DNA from: Oscillatoriales cyanobacterium
Lineage (GTDB): Bacteria > Cyanobacteriota > Cyanobacteriia > Cyanobacteriales > Microcoleaceae
DNA length: 64,000 nucleotides
Reading direction: 5' to 3'
Assembly: GCA_004294385.1 (NCBI GenBank)
Contig: REAP01000028.1
Coordinates: 1-64,000 of the forward strand
Positions within the stretch are counted from its first letter, which is position 1, and the number at the start of each line of letters is the position of its first letter. This document shows, in pieces, positions 55,332 through 64,000 of the stretch. The notes under the pieces are model-generated. The model was not told where the DNA came from and did not search any database. It saw nothing but the letters and a program-made list of their open reading frames with translations. The position numbers were made by a program, and so were the translations under genes.

Positions 55332-55658
55332 ATGACCAAATTCACTAGAGACTCAAAGGCATTTAACCCCGGATTGATCTGGTTTGTGATCTTCACCGTT
55401 TGCTTTCTCTTGCTAGGCTCAACTGTGCCCATAAGTCTGATCTTCGGCATCTTGGGAGGCGTAGCAGCCGGTTTAGTGGTCGCTTGGTGGCATAATGAAT
55501 TGCTACTCAATCCCAATAAACGTCCCCAGAACAAACCCTCTGATGCTATCCTGAATAAAGAAGTAGTAGAAACAAGCGGTACATATTATGCTTCAGGGCC
55601 TAAGCGTCAAGCTTCTACATTGTTTGACTGGTTGTCGGCACCTGAGAATAAGCCTTGA
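55332..55658 (+). CDS. Small two-helix membrane protein
   Basis: 108 residues with two adjacent membrane segments (PGLIWFVIFTVCFLLLGSTV at ~13-32 and SLIFGILGGVAAGLVVAWW at ~35-53) and a soluble ~55-residue tail. Shape and glycine-rich second helix resemble small cyanobacterial membrane proteins without known role. It starts 60 bp from the divergent kinase gene and 40 bp before the YdcF gene, with which it may be co-transcribed. Confidence 0.55.
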   Translation: MTKFTRDSKAFNPGLIWFVIFTVCFLLLGSTVPISLIFGILGGVAAGLVVAWWHNELLLNPNKRPQNKPSDAILNKEVVETSGTYYASGPKRQASTLFDWLSAPENKP

Positions 55659-55697
55659 GTTTTTGAGTTGCAAAATTTTGAGTTAATATCAAACTAA

Positions 55698-56492
55698 ATG
55701 TTTGTATTTCTGTCGAAGCTGCTGCCATTATTTATCTATCCCTTGGGGCTGAGTTGCCTGTTAATGGTGGCAGCTTTAATCATGGTTTGGAAGCGTCCCA
55801 AATGGTCACATTTGCCAATGGCTGTGGCTCTAATTATTTTACTCCTGGGAAGTAGCGGTTGGGTGTCAAAGTCGTTAGTTCGATCGCTCGAATGGCAAAA
55901 TCTACCAACAGCAGAAATCCCCCAAGCTGATGCTATCATTGTCTTGGGAGGCGGAGTCAAAGCAGCTTTACCCCCACGGCCTTGGTTAGAATTGGGCGAA
56001 GCGGGCGATCGCATTATTTACGCATCCCGACTATATCGTCAAGGCAAAGCACCTCTACTCATTCTCAGCGGCGGTAGAGTAGAGTGGAAAGGTGGCGGAA
56101 CTCCCGAATCAGCAGACATGGCAGAAATCGCCCAAATTTCTGGCGTACCTGCATCAGCAATTCTGCAAGATCCCGATTCAAATAACACCTATCAAAATGC
56201 AGTCAATGTGCGTCAAATCCTAGATGCTAAAAATATCAAAGGGCCTGTTTTGTTAGTAACATCAGCGATGCACATGACTCGATCGCTTTTAATTTTTAAT
56301 CGTCAGGGAATAAAAGCAATTGCCGCGCCCACAGATTTTCACATCACGCAACAAGATATCACAGCTTCTCAAAGGAATTGGCAAGCAGTGGTACTCAATT
56401 GTTTACCGGATTCATATCAATTATACCAGTCAACCACAGCTTTGAAAGAATATATCGGCTTAATTGTATATCGCCTGCTGGGATGGCTGTAG
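55698..56492 (+). CDS. YdcF/ElyC family membrane protein
   Basis: 264 residues. Two N-terminal membrane segments (~8-28 and ~40-58) precede the DUF218 domain: ADAIIVLGGGVKAALPPRPW, LGEAGDRIIYASRLYRQGKA, LILSGGRVEWKGGGTPESAD, LQDPDSNNTYQNAVNVRQIL, and LLVTSAMHMTRSLLIF. This is the pattern of ElyC/SanA/YdcF proteins, linked in E. coli to envelope integrity and undecaprenyl-phosphate use. Envelope maintenance is the likely role. Confidence 0.88.
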   Translation: MFVFLSKLLPLFIYPLGLSCLLMVAALIMVWKRPKWSHLPMAVALIILLLGSSGWVSKSLVRSLEWQNLPTAEIPQADAIIVLGGGVKAALPPRPWLELGEAGDRIIYASRLYRQGKAPLLILSGGRVEWKGGGTPESADMAEIAQISGVPASAILQDPDSNNTYQNAVNVRQILDAKNIKGPVLLVTSAMHMTRSLLIFNRQGIKAIAAPTDFHITQQDITASQRNWQAVVLNCLPDSYQLYQSTTALKEYIGLIVYRLLGWL

Positions 56493-56617
56493 GGTAATTT
56501 TGGATTTTGGATACTTCGACACTTCGACTACGCTCAGTGCAACGCTTCGCTCAGCACAGGTTTTGGATTTTGGATTAATACGATATTAATATTACCAAAA
56601 CTCAGGAAATGGCAGTG

Positions 56618-56826
56618 CCCAAAGCGTGTCAACTTAAGCTGTGAGTCCGCCAGTCCTTGCATCCCCCACCAGTCCAACCGGGAATCAATTCCCTCTCTAA
56701 TAGCGAAAGTCCTCTTAAAGAGGACTGAAGAACTCATTAGTCCTCTTTGAGAGGACTTTCGCTTTGAGGCAGGGGTTTAAACCCCTGCCGGACTGCGGGT
56801 CTGACCTTAAGTTGACACTCCTTGGG
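56618..56826. mobile_element. 209-bp MITE-like element, second copy
   Basis: Ends CCCAAAGCGTGTCAACTTAA (56618-56637) and TTAAGTTGACACTCCTTGGG (56807-56826). The internal three-hairpin order is the same as in 15671-15886, including AATAGCGAAAGTCCTCT and GGCAGGGGTTTAAACCCCTG. No flanking direct repeat was found. Confidence 0.8.
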
Positions 56827-56840
56827 CTCTTGGAGTGTCC

Positions 56841-58169
56841 CTACTTGCTAACAGTCAATAAGTATCCTTCATGTACATTAAAGTTAGGAATAACATAACT
56901 CAAACTGTCACCATTAACAGACAAACTTTCTTCCTTCACACCGATCAGTTTTCGCACAGCACCTTCTTGATAATTAGGAATCTTCTCTAATTTCAGACCA
57001 ATCTTTTGACCCCTTGCGATACCTAAATCCTTCAAATTCTTAAGATTTAAAGTGATGGTTGTTGCTGAGGAAAAATTGCGATCGAAATAACCCAAAAGCA
57101 CCTGTGCTTTACCTTCAGGATTTGACTTGCTGGCTAAAGCGACAACGCGATCATTATCAGATCGACTTAGTACCCGTGAATTAACTCCATCAGCATAAGC
57201 TTTATAAGCCCACCAAGCTGCTCTCGGTTCAAAAGTATTGGGAGTCACGATTCCACTCAGCGTATTATTAAAGCAATTGCTAACTTTTTTACCTACTTTT
57301 GTATCCCAACAAGCTCTGCAAGCACCGTCAGCTTTTGCGTATTCCAAGTTATACAAATAACCTAAAATTTCCCCTGGTTCATACTGTGCTAAATCTCCGA
57401 CAATCTCGTTGACATAAATTTTTTGCAATTTCAATTCTCTATAAGCAGCACTTTGTTGAAAATTGCGTTTAGCATCAATGACATGATCGTCAATAAATGA
57501 AATCATGTTGTCATTAAGTTCATGCCAAGCTAAGAAATTTACTTCCAATTTGTTCGCCTTGCAATAATCCAAAAAAGCAGTGAGATATTCTTTATTGTAG
57601 GTACTGATACTTGGCCCACCAATCATTGCTGATGGCCCCAATTCTTGCCGCAAGATTTTGTAAGCCCTTTTGTAGGTTTCAAAAAATTGTTCTCTGCTAC
57701 CATTCCAAAAGGGATTTATTAAATCTGGCTCATTCCATACATCCCAAATAATTTTTTTGCCTTTATTTTGTTGAGCTAATTGCCGCACGAATGCTTCCCA
57801 TGCAGGATAGTTTTGATAGGGCCAACCTTTGGGGTTGCTACCGTAGCCCCACAAGTCGCTGACTAACAGTTGAAACTGGGCTCCGCTGGCAATTACGCGA
57901 TCGTAAATATCCAGTCTCCCAGCCCGCCAAAGTTTGGGCTGTAAGGGTTTGATCAAGTTATCCGGGGGGTTTGTGGGGTCGATTCCATGTAGGATGCCAC
58001 TCATGGATATTGTGCCGGTGGCTGGGAGTCCAAAATCTACTGTGACATTCGATCGCATTTGCGCGATCGATCTTTGCTCCCCCAAGTAGATAATTAACAG
58101 GAGAGTGACAATAGCTAAGCAAATTGGCAGCAGTTTATGAATAGATTGGAACTTAAATGTAAATTGCAT
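56841..58169 (-). CDS. Glycoside hydrolase, GH39-like
   Basis: 442 residues from ATG 58169. An N-terminal anchor (LLPICLAIVTLLLIIYLGEQ, ~13-32) leads to a TIM-barrel-type hydrolase. The acid/base Glu lies in WDVWNEPDLINPFW and the probable nucleophile in KIYVNEIVGDL. The barrel parts GPSISTYNKEYLTAFLDYCK and FLAWHELND fit GH39-type beta-xylosidase/iduronidase-like enzymes. It probably trims an extracellular polysaccharide made with the adjacent glycosyltransferase, 91 bp away on the same strand. Confidence 0.75.
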   Translation of the reverse strand: MQFTFKFQSIHKLLPICLAIVTLLLIIYLGEQRSIAQMRSNVTVDFGLPATGTISMSGILHGIDPTNPPDNLIKPLQPKLWRAGRLDIYDRVIASGAQFQLLVSDLWGYGSNPKGWPYQNYPAWEAFVRQLAQQNKGKKIIWDVWNEPDLINPFWNGSREQFFETYKRAYKILRQELGPSAMIGGPSISTYNKEYLTAFLDYCKANKLEVNFLAWHELNDNMISFIDDHVIDAKRNFQQSAAYRELKLQKIYVNEIVGDLAQYEPGEILGYLYNLEYAKADGACRACWDTKVGKKVSNCFNNTLSGIVTPNTFEPRAAWWAYKAYADGVNSRVLSRSDNDRVVALASKSNPEGKAQVLLGYFDRNFSSATTITLNLKNLKDLGIARGQKIGLKLEKIPNYQEGAVRKLIGVKEESLSVNGDSLSYVIPNFNVHEGYLLTVSK

Positions 58170-58260
58170 ATCTTTAATTTTATTGATGTTTTGTGGAACG
58201 GGCATCTTGCCCGTTTACTGGTTCCCATGCAGAGTATAGGAACCAGTTTAAAAAATCGTT

Positions 58261-61200
58261 TTAACCAACAGGCAAAGCAACTTCAAAACCCTGAATTGAT
58301 TCAATCAATTGTTGCCACGCCTCTAATTTTGTGAGCGCATAAGTATCCAGTTGAATACCTTTCTCTGCATAGAAATTAGCAAAACTTTTTAGCCAATTCA
58401 AGATGGTTTCTGTTGTCAAAAGAGGAGTGCAGGCCAAAGATGACTGCAAATTTTTCACCATCCCGGAAATATCTCCCCGGTCGTAAGCATACCAGGCTTT
58501 CCACACCAAATAATTGTAATGTAGGCACTTGTCTACTCGTTCCATTTGTTTTTGCACTTTTGGATTGATATAGAATTCATCGCTATGATTGTCAACTAAC
58601 AAAACTTGTTCGATTACTTCTGAGTATTCCTGAAGCATTCGTTCTTCTGCGAACAATTCTTGAGCTCGCGCTTTGCAAGCTTGTCCTGCAATTCGTCGCA
58701 ATTCGGGATTTTCTGCCCATATTTTTATGGTTTCAACCAACTCTGTTACAGTACCTTTTGGGTCTATTTGAGGATTTGGCAACAATCTTCCAGTGTCTCC
58801 CAACTCTTCAGGAATACCACTAACTGCTGTGGCAATTACGGGCAATCCTTTTGCCATTGCTTCCATAATTGCTAGGGGCATTCCTTCGGCTTCGGAAGGT
58901 AAAATAAAGATATCGCTGGCATCAAGCCAATCGGCAATATCCCACCGCTGTCCTAAGAATTTAACCTGTTCATTTACTCCCAATTTGCTCACATTTGCTC
59001 TCAATTCAGGCTCCATATTGTCGTGAGTTGCAGAACCGGGACCTGCCCAAACGAAGTAGAGTTGTGACCAAATTGGCAAATGTTTCAGTTGTGCGATCGC
59101 CTCCAATTGATACTGATATCCTTTAATTGGAGTTAGTCTCGCCGCCGTGAAACAAACGATAGCATCTTCGGGAATTCCTTGTTCTTGACGCAAGCGTTGG
59201 CGAGTTGAAAGATTCGGCGGTTCAAAATAACTGTTGGGTCTGCCGTAGTAAATTACTTTTCCCTGTTCTAGAGGCTGTTTAAACACACTTTTAAACAAAG
59301 CTAAATTTTCATCGGAAACTGCCACTGCTGCTCGCGAGAAGCCGTACTGATAGGACACTGCATCCAAATAGGGGATTTCATCGCCACGCTGGAATATGTC
59401 ATAAGTGCGATCGACATAACCGAGAGTAATTATGTACGGTATTTTTTGCTTAATAGCAACTTCTTTGGCTGCAAAATTTGCCATCGGCCAACCGTCGCTA
59501 AATACAATTAAATCCGGTTGAGACTGAGCATAAATCTTTTCAGCATCAGCTAAATTGTAAGCAATTCGCGAAAACTCTTTCATCGTGTCGAACTCTAGCC
59601 AAATATGTTCGATACCTAGCTCTTGTTGTTCGGCAATTAAAGGGTTAGAAGTTTGAGTTTGAACGCTGGTAACTCGGTAGCCATCGGCTGCTAATTTGCA
59701 CATCAGCGAGTGGTTGAATTGAGCTAAACCTCCGACTCCGTGGTCTTCTGCGTACAGGAGTACGTGCGCTTTTTGCGGTTGGTAAATCGAAATAGATGCA
59801 GGTTGAAATTGATAAGGATTGTTGACAGCTAGAACTACGATGTCTTGCCATTCCTGTAAATTGGTTAAGGCATAAGCATCAAAGTTGTGACCGTACTGTT
59901 CTGAAACTCCCTTAAAGGTTTCCAACCAATTAAAAACAGTTTCAGTACCTGTCAAACGAGTATAATGCAGAGATTTTTCCAGACTTTCGACCATTTCTGG
60001 CAAATATCCGTCGCGGTACATTCGCCACGCTATCCACACTAAACATTTGTAACGTTCCGCCTGTTTTAAGTCACGAATATGCTTGGGCAAGTCCGGCCGC
60101 GCAAAGAATTGTTCCATCACAATTTCCATATTTTTCATCATTTTTGTGCCGCCAGACATGAGATTTGTGCTGTGCTGACGATAGCAGGTTAATATCTCTT
60201 TTAACCAAACTGACTTGCAGCCTTTTACAGCTAAACGCAAGGCAAAATCTAAATCTTCGGTTGGCGGAAAGCGAGGGTCAAAACCCCCCAAGCGTTCCCA
60301 CCACTCGCGCCGCAGCATCATGGCGCTTGGGCGCACAAATTTGTACAAAACTAAGGTTTCTAAATCTAATTTCGGCACGGATTCCCAAGGCTTTACTCCA
60401 TAGATGCCTTCGTCGTTTTTATCGACCATTAACCAGCCATTCTGTACCATATCTAAAGATGGATCGGCGTCAAAACAAGCAATTTGTTTTTCCAGCTTTT
60501 CTGGAAGAAAAAAGTCGTCTCCATCTAGAAATGCTAAAAATTCTCCTTTGGCTAGTTCGCAAGCACGATTGCGAGCTATTGCTGATCCTTGATTTTCTTG
60601 ATAAACGTACTGAATTAAATCGCTGTAAGGCTCTAAAATTTGGCGAGTATTGTCCGTAGAGCCGTCGTCTACAACAATAATTTCCCAGTCTTGATAGGTT
60701 TGTTTGATCGCACTTTCTACGGCTCTAAGAATGTAGCTTTCGCAGTTATATGCCGGGATAATTACGCTGACTCGGACTATTTTTGGGGGAAGTATGCTAG
60801 ACATTAACTGTTTCCATTGTGGTAAGTTGTTTAAAGATTGAGAAGGGGGGGCAAGTCCGTAAGCTTTAGAAATTGCAGCCCGACGATTTATCCAATCTAT
60901 TACGGTTTTTTTAGCAGAGTAAGGAGTATAAGCGAAAGATTTTTGGTAATACTCAACCGCTTCTACCGGATAGCCGCTGTAGTAAAGTTGCCACGCCATC
61001 CATGTCAATCCTTCGTAGAAAGCTGGATTTTCTAACTCGCGGATGTGCTGTGGCAAATCGGGTTTGTTGAAGAAATTCTGTTTTAATTTAATAAACAGAT
61101 TTGCTTGTTTTAGAGCTTTTTTAATAGACACATTTTTGTCATGCTGGCGATAACAGACTGTCACCTGGGGTAGCCAAGCAGCTTCGCAGCCTAAGACAGT

Positions 61201-61767
61201 TAAACGGATTACTAAATCCGAATCATCTACGGAATCAAACTCTGAATTAAATCCCCCTGCAAGTTCTAACCACTTTCGCGAAAACATCATCGCGCTGGGA
61301 AGTACGGGCATCTGTACTATCCATGTTTCTAAGTCTAATTTGGGGAAATATTGCCAAGGTTTAATATCGGAAATTATCTCTCCTTGCTCGTTAACTAAAC
61401 GCCAGCCACTATTGACGATTCCTAATGAAGGTGATGAGCGAAATAGCGCTACTTGTGCTGCTAACTTATTTGGAAAAAAGAAGTCATCTTGATCTAAAAA
61501 AGCAATTAAGTCACCTTTGGCTTCTTTAATTCCTCGGTTGCGGGCCGCTGCTACTCCTTGATTTTCCTGATAAAAATAATGAATTCTGTCAAGATAAGGC
61601 TCCAATACTTGATGGGTGAGATCCGTTGAACCGTCGTCTACAACGATAATCTCCAAATCGGTAAAAGTTTGGGACAGCACGCTCTCCACCGCTTGCACGA
61701 TGTAGCGATCGCCATTATATGCAGGTATGATTACACTCACTTGCGGTGTCGGACTGGCTATTGACAT
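58261..61767 (-). CDS. Triple glycosyltransferase (GT2-GT2-GT4) with three accessory helical modules
   Basis: 1168 residues. GT2 domain 1 (~8-230): VIIPAYNGDRYIVQAVESVL, VVDDGSTD, FLDQDDFFFP. Domain 2 (~330-560): VIIPAYNCESYILRAVESAI, VVDDGSTDNT, FLDGDDFFLP. GT4 domain (~665-1045): GVGGLAQFNHSLM, FTAARLTPIKGYQYQLEAIA, LPSEAEGMPLAIMEAMAKGL. After each catalytic domain comes a similar ~90-residue helical module: LPQHIRELENPAFYEGLTWM, LPKHIRDLKQAERYKCLVWI and KQMERVDKCLHYNYLVWKAW. The gene looks built by tandem duplication. It should build a surface glycan in three successive transfers in the cytoplasm. Confidence 0.9.
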   Translation of the reverse strand: MSIASPTPQVSVIIPAYNGDRYIVQAVESVLSQTFTDLEIIVVDDGSTDLTHQVLEPYLDRIHYFYQENQGVAAARNRGIKEAKGDLIAFLDQDDFFFPNKLAAQVALFRSSPSLGIVNSGWRLVNEQGEIISDIKPWQYFPKLDLETWIVQMPVLPSAMMFSRKWLELAGGFNSEFDSVDDSDLVIRLTVLGCEAAWLPQVTVCYRQHDKNVSIKKALKQANLFIKLKQNFFNKPDLPQHIRELENPAFYEGLTWMAWQLYYSGYPVEAVEYYQKSFAYTPYSAKKTVIDWINRRAAISKAYGLAPPSQSLNNLPQWKQLMSSILPPKIVRVSVIIPAYNCESYILRAVESAIKQTYQDWEIIVVDDGSTDNTRQILEPYSDLIQYVYQENQGSAIARNRACELAKGEFLAFLDGDDFFLPEKLEKQIACFDADPSLDMVQNGWLMVDKNDEGIYGVKPWESVPKLDLETLVLYKFVRPSAMMLRREWWERLGGFDPRFPPTEDLDFALRLAVKGCKSVWLKEILTCYRQHSTNLMSGGTKMMKNMEIVMEQFFARPDLPKHIRDLKQAERYKCLVWIAWRMYRDGYLPEMVESLEKSLHYTRLTGTETVFNWLETFKGVSEQYGHNFDAYALTNLQEWQDIVVLAVNNPYQFQPASISIYQPQKAHVLLYAEDHGVGGLAQFNHSLMCKLAADGYRVTSVQTQTSNPLIAEQQELGIEHIWLEFDTMKEFSRIAYNLADAEKIYAQSQPDLIVFSDGWPMANFAAKEVAIKQKIPYIITLGYVDRTYDIFQRGDEIPYLDAVSYQYGFSRAAVAVSDENLALFKSVFKQPLEQGKVIYYGRPNSYFEPPNLSTRQRLRQEQGIPEDAIVCFTAARLTPIKGYQYQLEAIAQLKHLPIWSQLYFVWAGPGSATHDNMEPELRANVSKLGVNEQVKFLGQRWDIADWLDASDIFILPSEAEGMPLAIMEAMAKGLPVIATAVSGIPEELGDTGRLLPNPQIDPKGTVTELVETIKIWAENPELRRIAGQACKARAQELFAEERMLQEYSEVIEQVLLVDNHSDEFYINPKVQKQMERVDKCLHYNYLVWKAWYAYDRGDISGMVKNLQSSLACTPLLTTETILNWLKSFANFYAEKGIQLDTYALTKLEAWQQLIESIQGFEVALPVG

Positions 61768-61927
61768 TATTTAGCTCGCTGTTAACCTATGATTATCTAG
61801 TTTATATTAATGTCGCATACATTGACCATCATTTGTAGGCAGGTATGTGTACTTATATGAATTTGAACTTTGGCAAGTTGTAGCATATAATCTTACAAGT
61901 AATTATTACTCGATAGGAACACAAACA
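61768..61927. promoter_or_regulatory. Divergent promoter region of the glycan genes
   Basis: 160 bp AT-rich space between the divergent glycosyltransferase and TPR-methyltransferase genes. No exact -10/-35 pair could be fixed; TATAAT-like TATAATCT occurs at 61886-61893. Confidence 0.4.
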
Positions 61928-64000
61928 GTGAATTCAGAAATAGTAGCACTTGATTTTCGGCAACAGGCAGAACTCTATTTAGCTGTGGGTAAGTTGGATG
62001 AGGCGATCGCACTTTGTCAACAAGTTTTGGCATCCGATCCCAATTCCGCCGAGACTTGCAAGACCCTAGGGAAGGCGCTGCAAGCTCAGGGTAAACTAGA
62101 AGACGCAAGATATTGGTATAAAGTTGCGATCGCCCTGAAACCCGATTTTGCCGAAGTTTTTGCCAACCTCGGCACTCTCTGTGCTACCTTACAACAGTGG
62201 CAAGATGCGATCGGCTGTTACCAAAAAGCAATCTCCCTACAACCAGACTTTGCAGGATTTTACCGCAATTTGAGTCGGGTATTTACCCAAGTTGGTAAAG
62301 CCGAGGAAGCTACTAATTGTTGGTATCAAGCACTCATGCTCGAACCTGTAGAAATAGCCGAAGAATATCTCGACTTAGGCAATACCTTATTGGCACAAAA
62401 CAAGGCTGAGTTAGCATTAATATGTTACCATCGTACCATTTATTTAAACCCCAGTTTTTGTGAAGCTTATTATAAATTAGCAGAAGCTGCTAGCAACCTG
62501 CAACAGTGGGAAGAAGCTATTGAAAACTACCGCAAAGCTATTCAACTTCAGCCAGATATTTCGGAATTTCATTACAAATTAGGAAATGCTTTACAAGCCA
62601 GCGGACTATTGCATGAAGCTGTCACTGCCTACCGCGAAAGTATTTATTTAAATCCCAATTCTTGTTTGTCTTACTATCACTTAGGTAGTGCAATGCTCAA
62701 GTTAGCAAAATGGCAAGAAGCTGTCATTGCCTATCGCACAGCTATTGAAATTAGCCCTAATTTTTCTGGGTATTACTACAGCATCGGTGAAGCTTATGAC
62801 AAATTAGAACAATGGTCAGAATCCGCCACGGCTTACCAATTTGCTACTGAATTAGACCATAATTCTTTCGCAGCTTTTCACAAGTTGGGAGATGCTCTTT
62901 TTAAACTAGAAAAATGGTTAGAAGCTGAGGCTGCATACCAGGATGCGATCGCACTTAATTCAGATTCATTTTGGTCTCATTATAACCTAGCTTTGACCTT
63001 AGTTAAACTTCAGAAGTTTCCAGCAGCAAAATTAACTTATCAGCGGGCGATCGCACTCAATCCAGAATTCTCTTGGACTTACCACAATTTAGGAGAATTG
63101 CTTCTGAAAACCCAACAGTGGAAAGCAGCAGTTACCGCTTACCAGCACGCTATTGAACTTAATCCAAATATTTCTTGGTCTTATTACAATTTAGGCGATG
63201 CTTTGACTGAACTTCACGAATGGAACAATGCTGTTTCCGCCTACCTTGACGCGCTTCAAATTGACCCCTCTCTACCCAATCTTTACACAAAGTTAGGCGA
63301 GGCTTTAACAAAAAGAACTCCGGTAAGCTTAGACTTAGCAACTAGCTACTACCATCACAAAATGCAGCCACTACATTCTCCTGAATTTTACAGTAAAGTA
63401 GCACAAAATTTCGCAGAGGGCGATCGGCTTGACGAAGCCGTAGTATTATACTTAATGGCATTAGAAATCAAACCAAAAGATTCGGAAATATCCCGAAAAT
63501 TAGAGGATATTTTAGACAAACAGCGTCAAACAGGGGAATCTAGTCTATTATTGGAGTTAGAAGCTCATGATATTCGCGATCGCTATATTGCCAGAGTCGT
63601 CAAAGGCAAGACTTTTGCAGAAGTAGGCGGATTGTGGGGAACTGTCAATGAAAAAGTATCTGTAGCTAGCAAATACGGTGCCGCTTATCTCACCATGATT
63701 GATGTAACACCGATTTCCGATCACTTTTGGCAAAAATTTCGCGATCGCATGACAAGTTTAAATATTGCTAATTATCATTGTATCAGTCAAGATATCACCC
63801 AAATTAAGCTTGCAGAAATAAGCGAACCTTATGATGTAGTTCACTGTGCAGGAGTTGTGTACCATCACCCCCATCCTTTGCAGATTTTACTTGGGTTGTA
63901 TCAGATAACAGGCGAGCATTTAATTCTCACTTCAGCTATTACCCAAGAAGTCATAGAAAATGAGTGGGGACGCTACGAAATTCCAGCTTCTGGAGTAATA
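61928..64000 (+). CDS. TPR protein with C-terminal methyltransferase domain (3' end outside window)
   Basis: The frame opens with GTG 61928 (reading NSEIVALDFRQQAELYLAVG after the start) and stays open to the window edge, at least 691 residues. The first ~470 residues are about twelve TPR units (e.g. LGTLCATLQQWQDAIGCYQK; YHNLGELLLKTQQWKAAVTA). From ~540 a class I methyltransferase fold begins: ARVVKGKTFAEVGGLWGTVN, YGAAYLTMIDVTPISDHFW, and YDVVHCAGVVYHHPHPLQIL. Such TPR-methyltransferase fusions occur with glycosyltransferases in cyanobacterial glycan loci; a role in capping or modifying the sugar chain is inferred. Confidence 0.85.
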   Translation, partial: MNSEIVALDFRQQAELYLAVGKLDEAIALCQQVLASDPNSAETCKTLGKALQAQGKLEDARYWYKVAIALKPDFAEVFANLGTLCATLQQWQDAIGCYQKAISLQPDFAGFYRNLSRVFTQVGKAEEATNCWYQALMLEPVEIAEEYLDLGNTLLAQNKAELALICYHRTIYLNPSFCEAYYKLAEAASNLQQWEEAIENYRKAIQLQPDISEFHYKLGNALQASGLLHEAVTAYRESIYLNPNSCLSYYHLGSAMLKLAKWQEAVIAYRTAIEISPNFSGYYYSIGEAYDKLEQWSESATAYQFATELDHNSFAAFHKLGDALFKLEKWLEAEAAYQDAIALNSDSFWSHYNLALTLVKLQKFPAAKLTYQRAIALNPEFSWTYHNLGELLLKTQQWKAAVTAYQHAIELNPNISWSYYNLGDALTELHEWNNAVSAYLDALQIDPSLPNLYTKLGEALTKRTPVSLDLATSYYHHKMQPLHSPEFYSKVAQNFAEGDRLDEAVVLYLMALEIKPKDSEISRKLEDILDKQRQTGESSLLLELEAHDIRDRYIARVVKGKTFAEVGGLWGTVNEKVSVASKYGAAYLTMIDVTPISDHFWQKFRDRMTSLNIANYHCISQDITQIKLAEISEPYDVVHCAGVVYHHPHPLQILLGLYQITGEHLILTSAITQEVIENEWGRYEIPASGVI

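Overview
The window comes from a cyanobacterium, most likely a filamentous Oscillatoriales type (Microcoleus/Oscillatoria-like). The evidence is the end of a phycobilisome core-membrane linker (apcE), ferredoxin-NADP reductase with a CpcD-like domain (petH), phosphoribulokinase (prk), Ycf34, YlmG/YggT, XisH/XisI, a carotenoid oxygenase, a CP43/IsiA-type chlorophyll protein, very frequent GCGATCGC sites, and heavy loading with heptamer arrays and small palindromic repeats. The genus is inference; no rRNA or tRNA gene was recognised.

Layout. 0-11.5 kb: apcE 3' end, an Imm35/YrhB-like protein, a frameshifted unknown gene, a pentapeptide/HEAT protein, a DJ-1/PfpI protein, a P-loop ATPase, aroE, small membrane proteins, an IS200/IS605-type tnpB broken by a frameshift, and an SLH protein. 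11.7-23.3 kb: a P-type ATPase, a Uma2 protein, a repeat-rich gap with a 216-bp MITE-like element, then a nitrate transporter operon nrtABCD whose intergenic spaces are filled with palindromic repeats, and a second Uma2 protein. 23.5-35.7 kb: an AT-rich accessory island bounded by two directly oriented IS630-type copies. 35.8-50.9 kb: an ABC permease, exported proteins, an LD-carboxypeptidase, a carotenoid oxygenase, an SDR, xisHI, tsaB, ycf34, a CCA-adding-type enzyme, homoserine dehydrogenase, a Uma2 protein and petH. 52.3-64 kb: prk, a Uma2 protein, an adenosine-kinase-like PfkB kinase, a YdcF protein, then a surface-glycan group (GH39-like hydrolase, a 1168-residue triple glycosyltransferase, and a TPR-methyltransferase running off the edge).

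The most striking gene is at 30377-32623 on the minus strand. One uninterrupted reading frame joins a complete six-helix CP43/IsiA-type chlorophyll-binding domain, with all ten expected histidine ligands, to a complete major facilitator superfamily transporter. It sits in a tight operon: radical SAM protein, NTP_transf_6 protein, methyltransferase, fusion, sulfotransferase. Next to it are a second sulfotransferase, a GMC oxidoreductase with a small exported partner, and a glycosyltransferase-like gene. This looks like an uncharacterised pathway that makes or modifies a small molecule, with an antenna-linked transporter.

A second theme is remodelling by short mobile repeats. A 106-bp element with a 6-bp target duplication changes the C-terminus of one gene, an IS630 copy changes the C-terminus of another, and the same 31-bp GC-rich repeat core lies inside the reading frames of two housekeeping genes (aroE and tsaB), read in different frames.
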